Source of the DNA: Rutstroemia sp. NJR-2017a BVV2
Lineage: Eukaryota > Ascomycota > Leotiomycetes > Helotiales > Rutstroemiaceae
Assembly: GCA_002946415.1 (NCBI GenBank)
Contig: NJPS01000013.1
Span: forward strand, 1,054,001-1,118,000
Length of the DNA stretch: 64,000 bases
Direction of reading: 5' to 3'
Shown: positions 45,881-57,279 of the stretch, one piece after another
Position numbering within the stretch: the stretch's first letter is position 1
Layout: every line of letters begins with the position of its first letter
Program-made: the position numbers and the translations under genes
The notes under the pieces: generated by a model
Databases searched by the model: none
What the model was told of the DNA's origin: nothing
What the model saw: the letters and a program-made list of their open reading frames with translations, nothing else

Positions 45881-48800
45881 ATGCCGAGTTTCTTTTCGCG
45901 CTTGAAGGGCAAAGATGGCCCGACCAAGGCATCGAAGAAGAAGGGAGGTCTGGAGGACTTGACGAACGAGGGCCCGACGAAACCAACATGGACCGATGCG
46001 TGGACGCGCACCAGCGTGGAGCCGGAAGAGATCCAGGAATTGGTGAGGGGCTGTACGGTGGAATTGAAGTCCAGAGGTATGGCTCCGAAAATTCCATATA
46101 CTTATCATTCCCGTTATCGATTATGCACAAACCTTTTGAGAGACAGGAGGGGGAGGATTTTCTGCGTTTTCTTCTGCTTCTGGGATTTGTGTTACACAAG
46201 CTAATTCGAATTCTGCAATCCTTACAGCGCTGGACACTCCATTCCTTCTTCTTCCATTCCGACCTACTTCGGACCCGAGTGCGGCAAGAACGTTCATTAG
46301 AAATTTCTTTGACAGGGGAAATTTGAGGGGAGATGCTCTGGCACAGGAATTACTGCTCACGGAACCTATGGTGAGCTAGATCCAAGTAGGACTTGGTTTT
46401 GGGGAGAACGACAAGCTGATTGCAGTTTTTAGGTATTATGTAGTGTGGTGAAATGGTGCTGGAGTCGACTGGCAGGTGGTGTAGTGTCATGGGAAGCATA
46501 CGAACTTTTCAAAGTTGGAGAGCATGGTTTGTCACTTGCAGAATGGGCGGGATGAGTTTCCCATGGGCTAATCTGAAATTTCCAGACTCCAATTATGCAC
46601 GCGACGCGTTTGCGACTTTTATACCTTTGAGCGTAGATCATGACGCACGGAAAGAGATTATCTTTGATTTCTTTGATCTTCTGGCTGCAATTGCAGCACA
46701 CGGAAAGACTAATGGGTTGGCGGGACGAAAACTGTCGAGATATGCTGGGTGGTGGGCTTTTGAACATGTGGATACTGGGAATGGTTTCGAGGGTGGTTAT
46801 AAAGGGTGGTCAACGTGCGTATATTTCTGCTAGGGCGGGGGATGAATCACAAGTTTGCTGACGAAATCACAGGGCGGCGGATGCTGCAAGTCATTTATTC
46901 TTTGCGTACCTTCGATCCCTTTCGCCAGGCTCAGGTTCGGGATACAATGGCATATCCAAGCTACCAATGTCCTTACAGAAGCTAGTCCAAGAGACAGAGT
47001 ACCCACCGGAGAAGCCTTCTTTGCTACAGCAGTCAACCACGAAGGTGGTGATGATAGTGGACTCTGTCTCCCCAACGCCTTTCTCCTTGTTACGAAGAGC
47101 TAATCATTTCCAATATCGAGACGATGACCGAGCTTTGCAGCGATTTTCCGAGTATGAAGATCCAGTCAAAGCCCTAACAGACGAATGTCGTCGAGTTCTT
47201 AGGTCCATTTCTTCTACCAACCAATCACAAATATCGAACTCGAAGGATTCGACCGGCTTACGTGATGCTTCTTGGTCGCGGTTTGAGGACATTGGATTTT
47301 CCGCATCCTTCGATGACGATGAGAACGACGGTGGATTATTAAGCACACCGAAAAAGCCACAGCAACCGCAAGGTCTTAGAAATACCCCCGCATCCGGTAC
47401 AGCGAAGGCAGGCGATAGACCGACAACTCCTTCATGGGCGGATTTCCTTTCTTCTGGATTTGTCGACGAGGCACAAAGTAGTCCTCCGCCTTTGCTGTTA
47501 CCTCCGGATAAGATTTTACCTCCCATTGACACCCGAGGACGTAGCTCTCAGTCGCATCGACCAAGGCTGGAAACATCGCAAGATCTGGAGCCTGGTGAGC
47601 TTGCAAGCATTACTAGATTCGACCTTGATGATTCCTTCTGGTGGGTATGGATTAGCAGTTTGGCAGGCGAAGAAACAGTGGAGAGAAAGGCAGCTTTTGG
47701 ACGTTGCGCTCTAATTGAGACTATAATTTCTGGTGGGAGATGGCTACTGATGGAGGAGATGGTCAAGGGCGCGGCACCTGAACCGGAAGCTGGAGCCTAT
47801 ATTGCTGAGAAGAAGAGTTTCTGGGGTCGAAGCAAGAAGAACAAGAGCGCTGTTACTCGACGGAAGTCGGATGGCAAAACCTCAATGGATAAGCCGTCGA
47901 ACCTGCGTCCAGGATACAGCCAGAGTACGAGCGCAAGCAAGACTACGATTGGACTTGATCAACACGCCCGGATTCAAGCGGCTGCAATCCAATTGCAGCA
48001 AAAGCAAAGGCAACAAGATGCAGAAAAGGGGCTCGCAGCTCGTCGTGGTCGAAATGATATGGAGGCAATCTCGATGAAGACAAATAGTGTATTCACGCTC
48101 CAGCCTGTCATCATGAATGAAGCTTCGCCAGCAATGAAATGGGCTAATAAATACGACAAAGATGCGATCCGGGAAGCATACCTTGGTTCCAACGGCAGTG
48201 GACGTAGTCTTGGCGAAACAGCAAATGGCAATGCGCATGCTAGTCAGGATACGTTGAAGGCTCATTTGTCACCAGCTCCCAGAAGCGAAAGAGAGCTTCC
48301 GCCAACTCCTTCGCCAGGAGCGCATACTCCAAACCCACCACCTGCACCTCTGCCACCGACGCCTGGCCACCTGGACGATGCGAATGTGAAGGAAGCTGCG
48401 GAGATATCTCTTCCTGGAGATCCAAATGTGCACCCTCTTCAAAGGAAGCCTCTTCCCGTGCCAAGTTCTCCCGTACCTCCTCCTAAAGCGAGTGTAGAAA
48501 TTCCGAGGCCATCTGAAGATCTCTCTGGATCAAGCCCTGAAGGCAAACGCGACAAGCGTGCTAAGTTGAAGAAAGATCCATCCACTGGGGGGTTTAGAAA
48601 AATGTTCGGCAGGAACAAGAAGCAAGGAGGAGCGCCACCGCCAAATGCTTCCGAGGCTGCCATGAACGGCAAGAATGGTGGACTTAAGCCAGAGGGCAAT
48701 AGTCTTGCTAGGAAGTTCTCGAGGACAAAGGGCCCAGTTACCTCACCTAGCAACGAACGAGGAGATGGATTTGTTTCCCCTGCTCCACCTATGTCTTCCG

Positions 48801-49382
48801 GTGAACGCACACCTGTTACACCACTCCGGGAACCAGAACGATCATACGAACACTCGATTTCAGACAGTATCTCCAGAGTCGACACTCTCGAAGCGCAAGA
48901 AGCTCACCGAGCCTTCTCGAAATTCGACCAGGGTCCTCTTGAAGATGTACCAGCTTTCGTTCCTGACGAGTCCCCACGCGGAAGCGAAGAGGAAGCCGCA
49001 TCCCCGAGTATCCATCAAAACAGACAGGAGGAAACAGATGAGCCTATCACGCAGGAAATCTCGCCTCAGGATCGATGGGCCCAGATTAAGAGAAACGCGG
49101 CGGAGAAGGCGGCGCAGAGGGAAAGTGAGGAGCAGTCGAGAGGTGGGTATAGTCAACCTACGGATAATGATGATGCGGAGACTTCGGGTGAAGAGAGTAA
49201 GTTTTTATCCCCTGTTTTAGAAAGACAGAAAATGGATATGGAATATGGGAGCGGAAATGCATAGTTACTAACATGAACAAATAGCTATCGAATCCCGTGT
49301 CGCGCGCATCAAGGCGAGAGTTGCGGAACTTACGGGGAATATGGAGAATACGAGTTCGCCTGCTCCGCCTGGTCGTCGTTAA
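45881..49382 (+). CDS. MSB1: Msb1/Mug8-type morphogenesis protein
   Basis: Six exons (45881-46076, 46228-46370, 46433-46526, 46586-46814, 46873-49196, 49285-49382) give 1027 aa with all phases consistent. The first ~480 residues match the Msb1/Mug8 domain of fungal polarity proteins: RTFIRNFFDRGNLRGDALAQ, VLCSVVKWCWSRLAGGVVSW, FEHVDTGNGFEGGYKGW and FWWVWISSLAGEETVERKAA. Msb1 works with Cdc42/Rho1 signalling in bud or hyphal polarity, and the domain resembles RhoGAP-like folds; catalytic residues were not checked. The C-terminal half is Pro/Ser/Lys-rich and disordered (PSPGAHTPNPPPAPLPPTPG), with possible SH3-binding sites, and ends in a short charged helix encoded by the last exon (ESRVARIKARVAELTG). 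The start MPSFFSRLKGKD is typical of the family. Confidence 0.9.
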
Positions 49383-49844
49383 TCGAATGATTTCTATCGT
49401 TCGCTTTTCTGCTTGTTTTTCTTGCACAAAATATCAAAATAATCATACGGTTGTCATAAACTTCGCTTCTGCTGTCGGATAATTTTACTCTTTTTCCTTT
49501 CTTTGAAGAGAAGAGAAGAAGAAATATGCTTTTTGCCCGATTTCGACGTCTTTTTTTGTTGCAGCGCGTATAATTGTCGTATTTTATGCTTGAGTTTTTT
49601 TTTCAGTTGTTTCTTCTTTTTAACCTTTTTTTTTTTTTTGAGATACCATTCACGATTTTTTATTTCTGTTCGCTTGACTTGTTTGTTTCTTTCGGAGGAT
49701 GAGGATGAGATGATGGGCGGGGGGGAGATGGGAAAATGGAGGGAGGGGTTGTATAAGATTGAGATGGGATGGGATGTAGTCGGATTGCTAGCGATTTGTG
49801 TGCTTTGCGTTTGTTATGTGTGTGGATTGATGGATTTTTTTTCA

Positions 49845-49922
49845 ATTGAGTTGAGTTTAGTTGAGTTGAGTTTAGTTGAGTTGAGTTTAGTTGAGTTGAG
49901 TTTAGTTGAGTTGAGTTGAGTT
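49845..49922. repeat. Tandem array of a ~15-base TTGAGTTGAGTTTAG unit
   Basis: At least four copies of the unit built from GAGTT and TAGTT pentamers; a short related piece recurs at 50236-50252. Confidence 0.8.
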
Positions 49923-50099
49923 TATTTGTGATGTTTCTTTTCTATGTGTTTTTGCAGTGAGAGCGGGCTTGGTGGAGGATGGGGTGGGAATGAGAGGGTT
50001 GGAGAGAGGGGTTTATTTGTTTCGATTCGATACCAGTGGGTTAGTTCAGTTTAGGTGGAGGAGATGGATGGAGAGGGATGGATGGGTGTATGTATATGT

Positions 50100-50180
50100 G
50101 TATATGATGGAGGGAAGAGGAGGGGAGGGGAGACGAGGGGGGAGAGGATGGATGGAGGATGGAGGATGGAGGATGGAGGA
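50100..50180. repeat. Purine-rich GGATGGA-type repeat
   Basis: Degenerate GGAGGGGA and GGATGGA units, followed by about four copies of a GGATGGA heptamer at 50147-50178. Confidence 0.7.
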
Positions 50181-50883
50181 GAGTTGATAATGAGAAAGAT
50201 GCAAGAGATAGAAAGAAAGAAAGATGGGAAAATAATGTTGAGTTGAGTTGAGTTTTTATATATGGAAGTTCGATTGAGCGAGAATAAGTGAGTGAGTGAG
50301 TGAGAGATGAATTGGAATGATGAATTGATTAAGTAAGAGATGAAATGAGTGAGTGAGCGAGTTGATCCAAGAAGGAAAATTTGAGCCTCAGTATAATAGT
50401 TACAAGTTGGAGGTGGAGTGGGCGATTGAACGTGTTGGAAGCTTTGATCTTGTGATCTGTAGCATTCGCAAAATTTTGGCCCTGTTTTTGGCGAGGAAGA
50501 AGGGGGAGGTGGGAGGTGGGCACATGGTGCGAGAGCGCTGGTTGTCACGAGAATCTCAAGAAAGCGAAGATTTGTATGGATGTATAAAGGAGAGAGAAGT
50601 GGATTAAGTAACCAAGTACTAAGCTCCTCTGTAGTTACCGTATTGTTCCTGACCCGTTTAGGAGTGGGATGTGGGTGGGAGTTATAAATTCTGGAACTCT
50701 TGGTGGGAAATCGCTGTATTATACGCTATACGCTACACCGATACTCCGTGTAGGGTAGTTGCCGGTACCTAAGATTACTGATCATATTTGGGGGAGGGCG
50801 GGAAAGTGGGACGTTTTTTATCCGCTAGCTGAGGAGCGGATTTGGCGGATATAATTTTTGGGGTTTTGGGGGAGCGGGTTGTG

Positions 50884-50890
50884 TATATAA
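50884..50890 (+). promoter_or_regulatory. TATA-box candidate of the acetyltransferase gene
   Basis: TATATAA, 165 bases upstream of the ATG at 51055, followed by a T/C-rich stretch at about 50945-50975. Confidence 0.45.
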
Positions 50891-51054
50891 GTATGCTTTT
50901 TGCTGGGGTTGTGGAAGAAGATGTATTGATTGATTGTTATCTATCTGTTTACTTTCTTTCTTTCTTCCCGAGAAAGCAGTATTATTCCAAGAAAAGCGAA
51001 ACATCTCCCTCCTCCAACAACTATCTACCTACCTACCCAATCAAACAACACACA

Positions 51055-51990
51055 ATGACACCCCTCCAACCCCAAATCGAACTACGATATTTCCGCATCC
51101 CGCGCGACGAAAACAAAATGCGGTACTATGCACGGAAATACAGAGACTTGAGATTAGAAGCGTTGCAAGCGTCGCCCGGATCGTTTTCTTCCACGTGGGA
51201 GGGCGAGAGGGCGTTGAGTGAGGGGGAGTGGGTGGGGAGGTTATTTGGTGAGGGGAAGGAGGTTTTTGTTTGTGAGGGGAGGGTCGTGCGGAGCGCGGAG
51301 GGGGATACTGGGGTTGGGGGTGAGGAGGAGGATGAGGAGGAGGAATGGAAATGGATCGCCCAAGTCACGATGATAGGACCGAAAGGGAAAGAGGAATTCT
51401 GTCTACCGGGTTTGGAGACGGGGGATGCGGAGGAGGAAGAAGAAGAAGAAGAAGAAGAAGAAGAACAACATTGGCAGTTGTCGAGTTTGTTCACGTTGCC
51501 GGGGTGGAGGGGACGGGGGGTGGGGAGGGGGCTTTGTAGGGAGGCGGTGGAGTGGGTGAGGAGGGGGGGGGAGGGGGATGGGGAGGGGGGAAAAAGTGGG
51601 AAAGAGGGGTTGGTGCGGAGGGAGAAAGGCGGGTTGGTGGAGAAGGTGGGGATGGAGAAGGGGGGGGGGAGGGGGAAGGGGAAGGAGAAGGAGAAGGAGA
51701 AGGAGAAGGAGAAGGAGAAGGAGAAGGGGAGAATTATTAAGGTGGGGTTGGCAGTTAAGATGAATAGGGGGAGGGAGGAGGAGAGTGAGGGCACGGTGAG
51801 GTTGTATAGGGGGTTGGGGTTTGAAGTGGTGGGGTACTGTACGTTGAGCGAGGCGAGGAGAGCGAATAGGGAGGTGGTGGTGGAGGAGAAAATAAATGGA
51901 GATGCGGGAGTGGGTGAAGTGGTGGATGAGAGTAGAGGGCTCGTTATGATGCTGAAGATGGTAAAGGGGAGCATGATAGGATTCTGGTAG
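51055..51990 (+). CDS. GNAT-type N-acetyltransferase with repeat insertions
   Basis: An intronless ORF of 311 aa from the ATG at 51055 (AACACACAATGAC context). An in-frame extension to 50842 lies in the CT-rich leader and is rejected. GNAT acetyltransferases transfer acetyl from acetyl-CoA to amines. Features seen: N-terminal YRDLRLEALQASPGSF, central beta-strand WKWIAQVTMIG, acetyl-CoA loop LFTLPGWRGRGVGRGLC (R/Q-x-x-G-x-G/A motif RGRGVG), and C-terminal strand-helix VRLYRGLGFEVVG. Two low-complexity inserts break the domain: a run of about twelve glutamates just before the acetyl-CoA motif, and a Gly/Lys/Glu insert with about eight Lys-Glu repeats (hexamer GAGAAG) between that motif and the last strands. 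The coding strand is overwhelmingly purine. Substrate unknown; if the inserts loop out, the fold may remain active. Confidence 0.78.
   Translation: MTPLQPQIELRYFRIPRDENKMRYYARKYRDLRLEALQASPGSFSSTWEGERALSEGEWVGRLFGEGKEVFVCEGRVVRSAEGDTGVGGEEEDEEEEWKWIAQVTMIGPKGKEEFCLPGLETGDAEEEEEEEEEEEEQHWQLSSLFTLPGWRGRGVGRGLCREAVEWVRRGGEGDGEGGKSGKEGLVRREKGGLVEKVGMEKGGGRGKGKEKEKEKEKEKEKEKGRIIKVGLAVKMNRGREEESEGTVRLYRGLGFEVVGYCTLSEARRANREVVVEEKINGDAGVGEVVDESRGLVMMLKMVKGSMIGFW
51430..51470. repeat. GAA trinucleotide run coding for poly-Glu
   Basis: GAG/GAA codons in tandem inside the acetyltransferase gene, just upstream of its acetyl-CoA-binding loop. Confidence 0.8.
51677..51730. repeat. GAGAAG hexamer array coding for Lys-Glu repeats
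   Basis: About eight hexamers in frame inside the acetyltransferase gene, preceded by a G-rich run at 51660-51676. Confidence 0.85.
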
Positions 51991-52216
51991 CTGGGTGTCC
52001 TTGATTCGATGGTTTGATGAGTGGAAGTAATAGAAAGGAAGGTGGAAATGCTTGGCTGTATGATGTTGCTGAAATGTAAGATGTGGATTGCTAGTGCACA
52101 GTACTTCCATGAATTGCACATTTGTGGCTAGAACGAGATTCAGTGCAATATTACCTTCTACCAGCTAACCACCCCAGTCTCGTGGTAATACGCTCCTAAC
52201 AAAAAGAATACCAGCA

Positions 52217-53881
52217 CTAACTAGCATCATCACCCATCTCACCTAACTCCGACATGAAAAACTGCGTAAAGTCGAAATCCTCCAGCCCAGGCACCTCCGC
52301 CATCATTTCATCGAAATCTAGCATCCCCGCAACCGCACTCCCCTCGCCATCAGCCCCAATATCAACATGACTACAATGATTCTGCACCAGCACATTAAGA
52401 TTATACACCTCCTCTTCCTTCTTCTTCCGATGCAATACCAGCAGTAAACAAGCAGTCTGATAGGCTTCTCGCATCACTTCTGTATCGTACACGAAGCTTA
52501 CTTCCTGCAGCGTGTGCATGGCATCGGTGAGTTGCGCTTGGGAGCAGGGGCTATCGATTGCTAGAAGCGTGCAGAGAATCTGGAATGGAACGCTCGCGAC
52601 GTGACTCCATGGGTTTATTGAGTGAGCTAGTTCGCGTGCGCAGGCGAGAGCGCGGGTGGTGAATGCGAGGAGATTCGTGATGAGCTCGTTGCTTAATAGG
52701 CGCCCTAGAGCGAGCAGTCGGCGGTGTATGCATAGTGCGAGATTGCATTGGGAGAGGATCGATGGCGGCGGTGCGTCGATATTGCTGAATACGTTGGAGA
52801 GCTCTTTGATGAGTCGTTCGGGGCCGACCGTCTCGCGTGGATCCAGTAGCTCGGATAGAGGGAGCAGGCTGAGCATCTCGGCTGTGTGGTCATTTTTGCG
52901 TGCGCTCGAAGGTGGGGAGTATTTGGATCCGTGAAGCACGATGCGGGAGAGTCCGAGATCGTAAGATATCCATGTGTGGATATATTGAACGTAACCAAAT
53001 AATCTGATCCGGATTTCTGAAGTGATGGTTCTCTCATCTGTTATGGTATTTTGCATAAGGATGGATGAGCTTGGGTGCTCAAGGTGTAGCCGAGCTATAT
53101 TCATTAGATGCAAGACAGTACAGCTGGTCATCCAGGCATCGTGAGGTGTGCCAGTAAGACGTAAGTAAGCTAGTCGAAGCGTCCAGCCAGTAATCATATC
53201 CATTGAAACTTGCCCGGGAATAGTGTACTTCTCCAGAGCCGCGCGGGCGCTTTCCACGAGGAGAACCTCAGTCGTAGATACTTTTGTGGTCGAAAACAGA
53301 AGACTCATTGCTGCAACCCCACATATAGTAGCATCGTAAGACTCGGTATCTTTGACAGGTTCCTGCCATCGTGCCTGGCAACGATGTGTGAATACCTCGC
53401 GGTCAACAAAGCCGTAGTAAGGATCGACCTTTTCAAAGTAAATTCGAGCGAGCTTCTCCAGCTCTTCTTTTGAAGTGAACTCCCCGATCGGTGAGCCCGT
53501 TGACTGTACATCTGGTTCTTCACGTTCTCGCTCCCCAATATTCCACCCGAACAACTGCGGCTTTGGTGCACGAACCGGGTCCAACTTCAGAGCAAGCGTG
53601 CGCGCAAACGCCGCTGCCGAATTGGCTTCGGGAGAATTCTCCGCTGGTGATTCATCAGGGGCATTTGGTTTGAATTCAATTGTCTGCTGATCTCCTGCTG
53701 TCATTCGCTCGAGCACCAGTTTCTTGTTACGTTTCTTGCGCGCGTCCGCGTCGTAGTAGCAGTGAAGTTCGGATTCTTTGCATGTTGTGCACGGTTTCTG
53801 GCTGTTGCACTTGCGCTTCCGATTTCTGCATGGTTCACAGGCAATTAAGGAGCGGCGAAGGATTTTCGCGGGGTGGGACAT
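52217..53881 (-). CDS. Zn(II)2Cys6 transcription factor
   Basis: An intronless 554-aa ORF starting at the ATG at 53881; the frame runs upstream to a GTG at 53977 but with no earlier ATG. The zinc cluster is C15, C18, C25, C31, C34, C41 (ACEPCRNRKRKCNSQKPC then TTCKESELHC), followed by a basic linker (DARKKRNKK). A regulator domain follows from about 140 (EELEKLARIYFEKVDPYYGFVD) with DLGLSRIVLHGSKY near 330. The C-terminus is acidic (FDEMMAEVPGLEDFDFTQF), a plausible activation tail; FEKVDPYYGFVDRE is typical of this class. Nuclear DNA-binding regulator; targets unknown. It is same-strand neighbour of a second zinc-cluster gene (217-base gap) and convergent with the acetyltransferase gene. Confidence 0.88.
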   Translation of the reverse strand: MSHPAKILRRSLIACEPCRNRKRKCNSQKPCTTCKESELHCYYDADARKKRNKKLVLERMTAGDQQTIEFKPNAPDESPAENSPEANSAAAFARTLALKLDPVRAPKPQLFGWNIGEREREEPDVQSTGSPIGEFTSKEELEKLARIYFEKVDPYYGFVDREVFTHRCQARWQEPVKDTESYDATICGVAAMSLLFSTTKVSTTEVLLVESARAALEKYTIPGQVSMDMITGWTLRLAYLRLTGTPHDAWMTSCTVLHLMNIARLHLEHPSSSILMQNTITDERTITSEIRIRLFGYVQYIHTWISYDLGLSRIVLHGSKYSPPSSARKNDHTAEMLSLLPLSELLDPRETVGPERLIKELSNVFSNIDAPPPSILSQCNLALCIHRRLLALGRLLSNELITNLLAFTTRALACARELAHSINPWSHVASVPFQILCTLLAIDSPCSQAQLTDAMHTLQEVSFVYDTEVMREAYQTACLLLVLHRKKKEEEVYNLNVLVQNHCSHVDIGADGEGSAVAGMLDFDEMMAEVPGLEDFDFTQFFMSELGEMGDDAS

Positions 53882-54098
53882 ATCTTGACTTCTAATTTGC
53901 TGGGCGAACAAGAGGAGGAATAAGTGAGACGGAGACTGCTTATGTAATTGTGGGTAAATATCGGGACTGGGGCTCACTTGGCGACTTCAACGATTATCTG
54001 TATTCGTTTTCAAGACCTAGGTTGATGGAGTGGCGATTGGATTGAGTTATTCTATGTTATTAAGTAGAGACTTCGTTGTTCATGTGACGGATCGTTTT

Positions 54099-56432
54099 TC
54101 AAGGTAGTGATGGCCCACCCTGTGTAGCAAGATTCATCGCCGCCCAGTCTGTTGCCGAAAAGTTTGTCAGATTGGGGTCAAAGTCGAAGAGGGTCGATGC
54201 AGAAGTGTTCTGATAGCTTCCAGCTACGGCGAATTGGAATGCATCTAACTCGCCCCTTCCATTGAACATCGCTTGGTTCGGAAAGACTAGCTGCGAGTGT
54301 CCGGAAAGTACGTTAGAATCAATGTTCGTAGCCGAGTTTTGATATTCACCGTGTAGAGTCCGTGGATCATTCGTCGTTTCAATCAGTCTGCGTCTAACCG
54401 AGACCACAATTCTAGGCGGCGTCAAAGATCCTCCTAGCTGATTGAATTCTGCTTCACGGACCTCCCATGCACGGAGCAGAAGATTCGCAACGATTTTAAT
54501 GAACATGGAGTCGTCGCTCTCCACACGATCGAAGTGAGCATCGTAGTTATCGCTCAAGAGTTCCCAGATGTGTTCAGCTTGGTCACTGACAGGTCGCTGT
54601 TTTAGATATCGAAGAAGATGCATATATGCGATAAATGGAAAGTAGAGGACCATCAACCAAGTGAACCCTTTGGTAAGAGGTGATCGCATAATCTTAGTAT
54701 CATATTCAAGGATTTTCAGCGTGTATGAAACAGCAGCATCGCGTTGTGCTTCCGCTTGGTGTACCGAGAGACTGGAATACTTGGAGTAGTGTTCGATCAA
54801 CCGCCATCTAGCAAGATACGATCTTATCGTCCAAACTGTCATAAAGTGAATTGGAGTTCCTTGGTCACAGAACTTGAGGTATTTCGCCTCAAAAGTTGCT
54901 TCCAGCTTGGATAGACCACCGCCATCTGGATAAGAGATGTATTCAGCGTCTCGTGCGAGAAATTTGAGAGCCGGGTTCGTCAAGTCAAGGTAGAATGTTG
55001 AATGTCTCACAACCTCTCCTATCTCACAGCGCAGCATGGAAAAGAGTGCCTGGCTCGATGCTCCTTGGATTTGAGGAGGCTCTTTCAACTCCGGCGAAAG
55101 ATCAGAATCATTTACGTTTAACGGTATCTTACAATTCCAAGTGGGATCCAACATAGAGGTTTTGGAGTTAGACATCTCGCAGATGCGAGCATCGAAGAGT
55201 ACGAGAGACCACCAAAGCCGTCGGCGTAGTTCGGCCTCGAGAACGGATTCTGTGGCCAATATAGTTTCACTGTGTATGCCCATGCGCTGCGCGATGCGAA
55301 TTGCTACTCCAAGCATCGAAGAGAGAGATTGTGGTACCGTTCCAGATCTAACAGAGACCTACATCGACTGTTAGTCACACTAAAAGTAAAGAAACTGAGG
55401 CACTAACGAGGTAGAGATATAATGCAGTCAGGCAATCGCGATCACTAGTCCGTAGAAATCCGCAATTTAACAAAGCTTGCTGACAGCCGAACTGATAGTT
55501 GGCCAGCAAATTCGATTTGGAAGAACCAAACATGGCTTGACAATCACGTTCAGCAATGCTAGTGATTGACATGCAGTATATACTGAACATAAGGGCCTCC
55601 AACTCAGGCCGAATGGTTGAGATACTGCTTGCGGCTTCTATGATCTGTCCTTGTAAACTAGGTGTGTGTGTTACCTTCAGTAAAGGATCGACATTCTCGA
55701 GATAAATCTGCCAGAGTCTAAATATTTGGACTGGTTCAGGGTGTAACGTGGAAATATCCACAGTCTCGCTCGAGCCGAATAGAAGATGATCATCATTTCT
55801 GAAACATTGATCGGCCACGTTTCTAATGATAGTTTCTTGAACATCATCATCAGATGAATTGTCGTTAAACATGGGATCTCGAAACTGCCTCTGGTTAGCA
55901 AGCAATCACAGAGGCACCGTACGGGGTCGCACCTCTTCCTTCATAGCATCCCAGAAATTCCTAGAAATACAATCAACTTTCGTAAGCTACTCATCTTCAG
56001 GAATACGTACTTAACATTGAACGCTCTTTCAGAATCTGCATTTACAAAAGTGGAGGGGTCACTTTCCTCCACAGCTTGTGATTGCTGGTCTTCCACTCCA
56101 TCCACATTCGGGGCATCATTTTCCTGTGTCGTACCCTTGTGAAGCGGCTCGAATTTGATATTGTTTTCACGTAGAAGTTCTTCGTAATTGCGGAGACGTT
56201 CTAGAAGTTCTCTCTCGGGAAACCTCCGCCTTCGTTGGCGCGTCACTTGTGTCGCCTGTACGCATTGCGAGCGGTGCTTGATGCAATTGGAGCAAGGAAA
56301 CTTGCGATCGCATTTGACTTTGCGCTGTTGACAAAGTAGACAGGAAAGCACACGCTGTGATTTTTGTGGTAGATTTGTAGGCACTGCGACAGGATTGTTG
56401 CTGCCTGCAGGTGCGAGCAGCACAGTCGACAT
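54099..56432 (-). CDS. Zn(II)2Cys6 transcription factor with fungal-specific domain
   Basis: Four exons (56432-56011, 55960-55933, 55890-55408, 55358-54099) give 730 aa. Exon 2 is a 28-nt micro-exon coding for about nine residues (NFWDAMKEE) and is required to keep the frame. The zinc cluster is C31, C34, C41, C47, C50, C57 (SCLLCQQRKVKCDRKFPC, then SNCIKHRSQC), followed by a coiled-coil linker (ERELLERLRNYEELLREN). The fungal-specific domain starts near RLWQIYLENVDPLLKVTHTP and continues with LGVAIRIAQRMGIHSE and LRRRLWWSLVLFDARICEMS. This arrangement is typical of nuclear regulators of metabolic genes. The C-terminal tail is Asn/Gln-rich. Neighbours are a second regulator, a tRNA and a P450, without clear pathway logic. 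Confidence 0.88.
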
Positions 56433-57279
56433 GATTTCTCCAATTTGCCACGCCTCGATGCTCTCTGATATAAATCAAACACGATCTGGCATTTTTATTC
56501 TCCACGACAAGATATTCTGATGTTGTTCCGGATAGAGAAGAGACTCGCAATATTGCAGGTATCTTAAAACATATCGTACTGTAGACATTTCAAGCGTCAT
56601 GAAGTTGTCAGCTTAGTCAGCATCATCACTCTTAAATGAACTTCTCCCCAGGGGATTTGATAGTGAATCTACGTGATTATCTCCTCATCACAGCAGCACC
56701 AAATTTTGCTTCAATAGACTCCCTAAGTGTTCTTTACTCAACTACTTTGCAACCTACCAATGTTTTCCTACGAATGTGGCCCGCTCTTTCCAGGGCTTTT
56801 TGGGAGTCCGATGCAGAGTCATGATGAATGACAGTGACTGCCAGAATCATCATACGTTGCTTACCTGATTCTGTGAGGCATCATACCCTTCTACAATACG
56901 TTTGAATGAGAAGGCTGAACGGTGAGTGGTGCGAAAAGAGCCCCGCGTCGTTGGTCGGATCAGAAATAGTCAAAATGTCGATGAGACTACAGCAACGACA
57001 GGTACAAAATACAATATCACATATGTTTCAAGCACAGGTAGGTTCAAGGAGGTCAGGGAGAATACCTGGTTGCACTATTAAGTCATTGAGATCGGTTGAG
57101 GAGCTCACAAAAGGTACAGGTACGCACCTTATGTTGCCCACACTTACCATCATCGCTCTTGCCTTTCCAATTCACTTATGCTTTCTTCCTTTATCACCCA
57201 CTTCAACAACCGAAATTTCTCAAAGCAAAATGAGGAATTAAACCGATGATCAAATAGCAAAAAGAAAATCTTCCAACAA
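56433..57279. other. Intergenic, no gene seen
   Basis: Promoter side of the regulator gene and the tRNA downstream flank. T-runs on the minus strand at 57259-57268 can end the tRNA transcript. Confidence 0.5.
57259..57268 (-). terminator. RNA polymerase III terminator of tRNA-Val
   Basis: On the minus strand a TTTT followed by TTTTT (plus-strand A-runs at 57265-57268 and 57259-57263) begins about 12 bases after the tRNA 3' end. Confidence 0.7.

Larger units (their letters stand above)
49383..51054. other. 1.7-kb intergenic with dense simple repeats
   Basis: T-rich 3' flank of the Msb1-like gene, then strongly purine-rich DNA with GAGTTGA, GGATGGA and GTGA arrays. A TATATAA at 50884-50890 lies 165 bases before the acetyltransferase ATG and is followed by a CT-rich leader. 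No supported gene. Confidence 0.5.

Noticed and set aside
50842..51054. In-frame extension of the acetyltransferase ORF to an earlier ATG
   Set aside because: The extension lies in a T/C-rich leader after a TATA-like site and gives a low-quality peptide; the ATG at 51055 starts directly before recognisable GNAT sequence.
51126..52121. Long Ser/Pro-rich minus ORFs across the acetyltransferase gene
   Set aside because: Antisense shadows of the purine-rich coding strand; the plus frame has real GNAT motifs.
53882..53977. Upstream extension of the 554-aa regulator
   Set aside because: It depends on a GTG start; the ATG at 53881 directly precedes the zinc cluster as usual.
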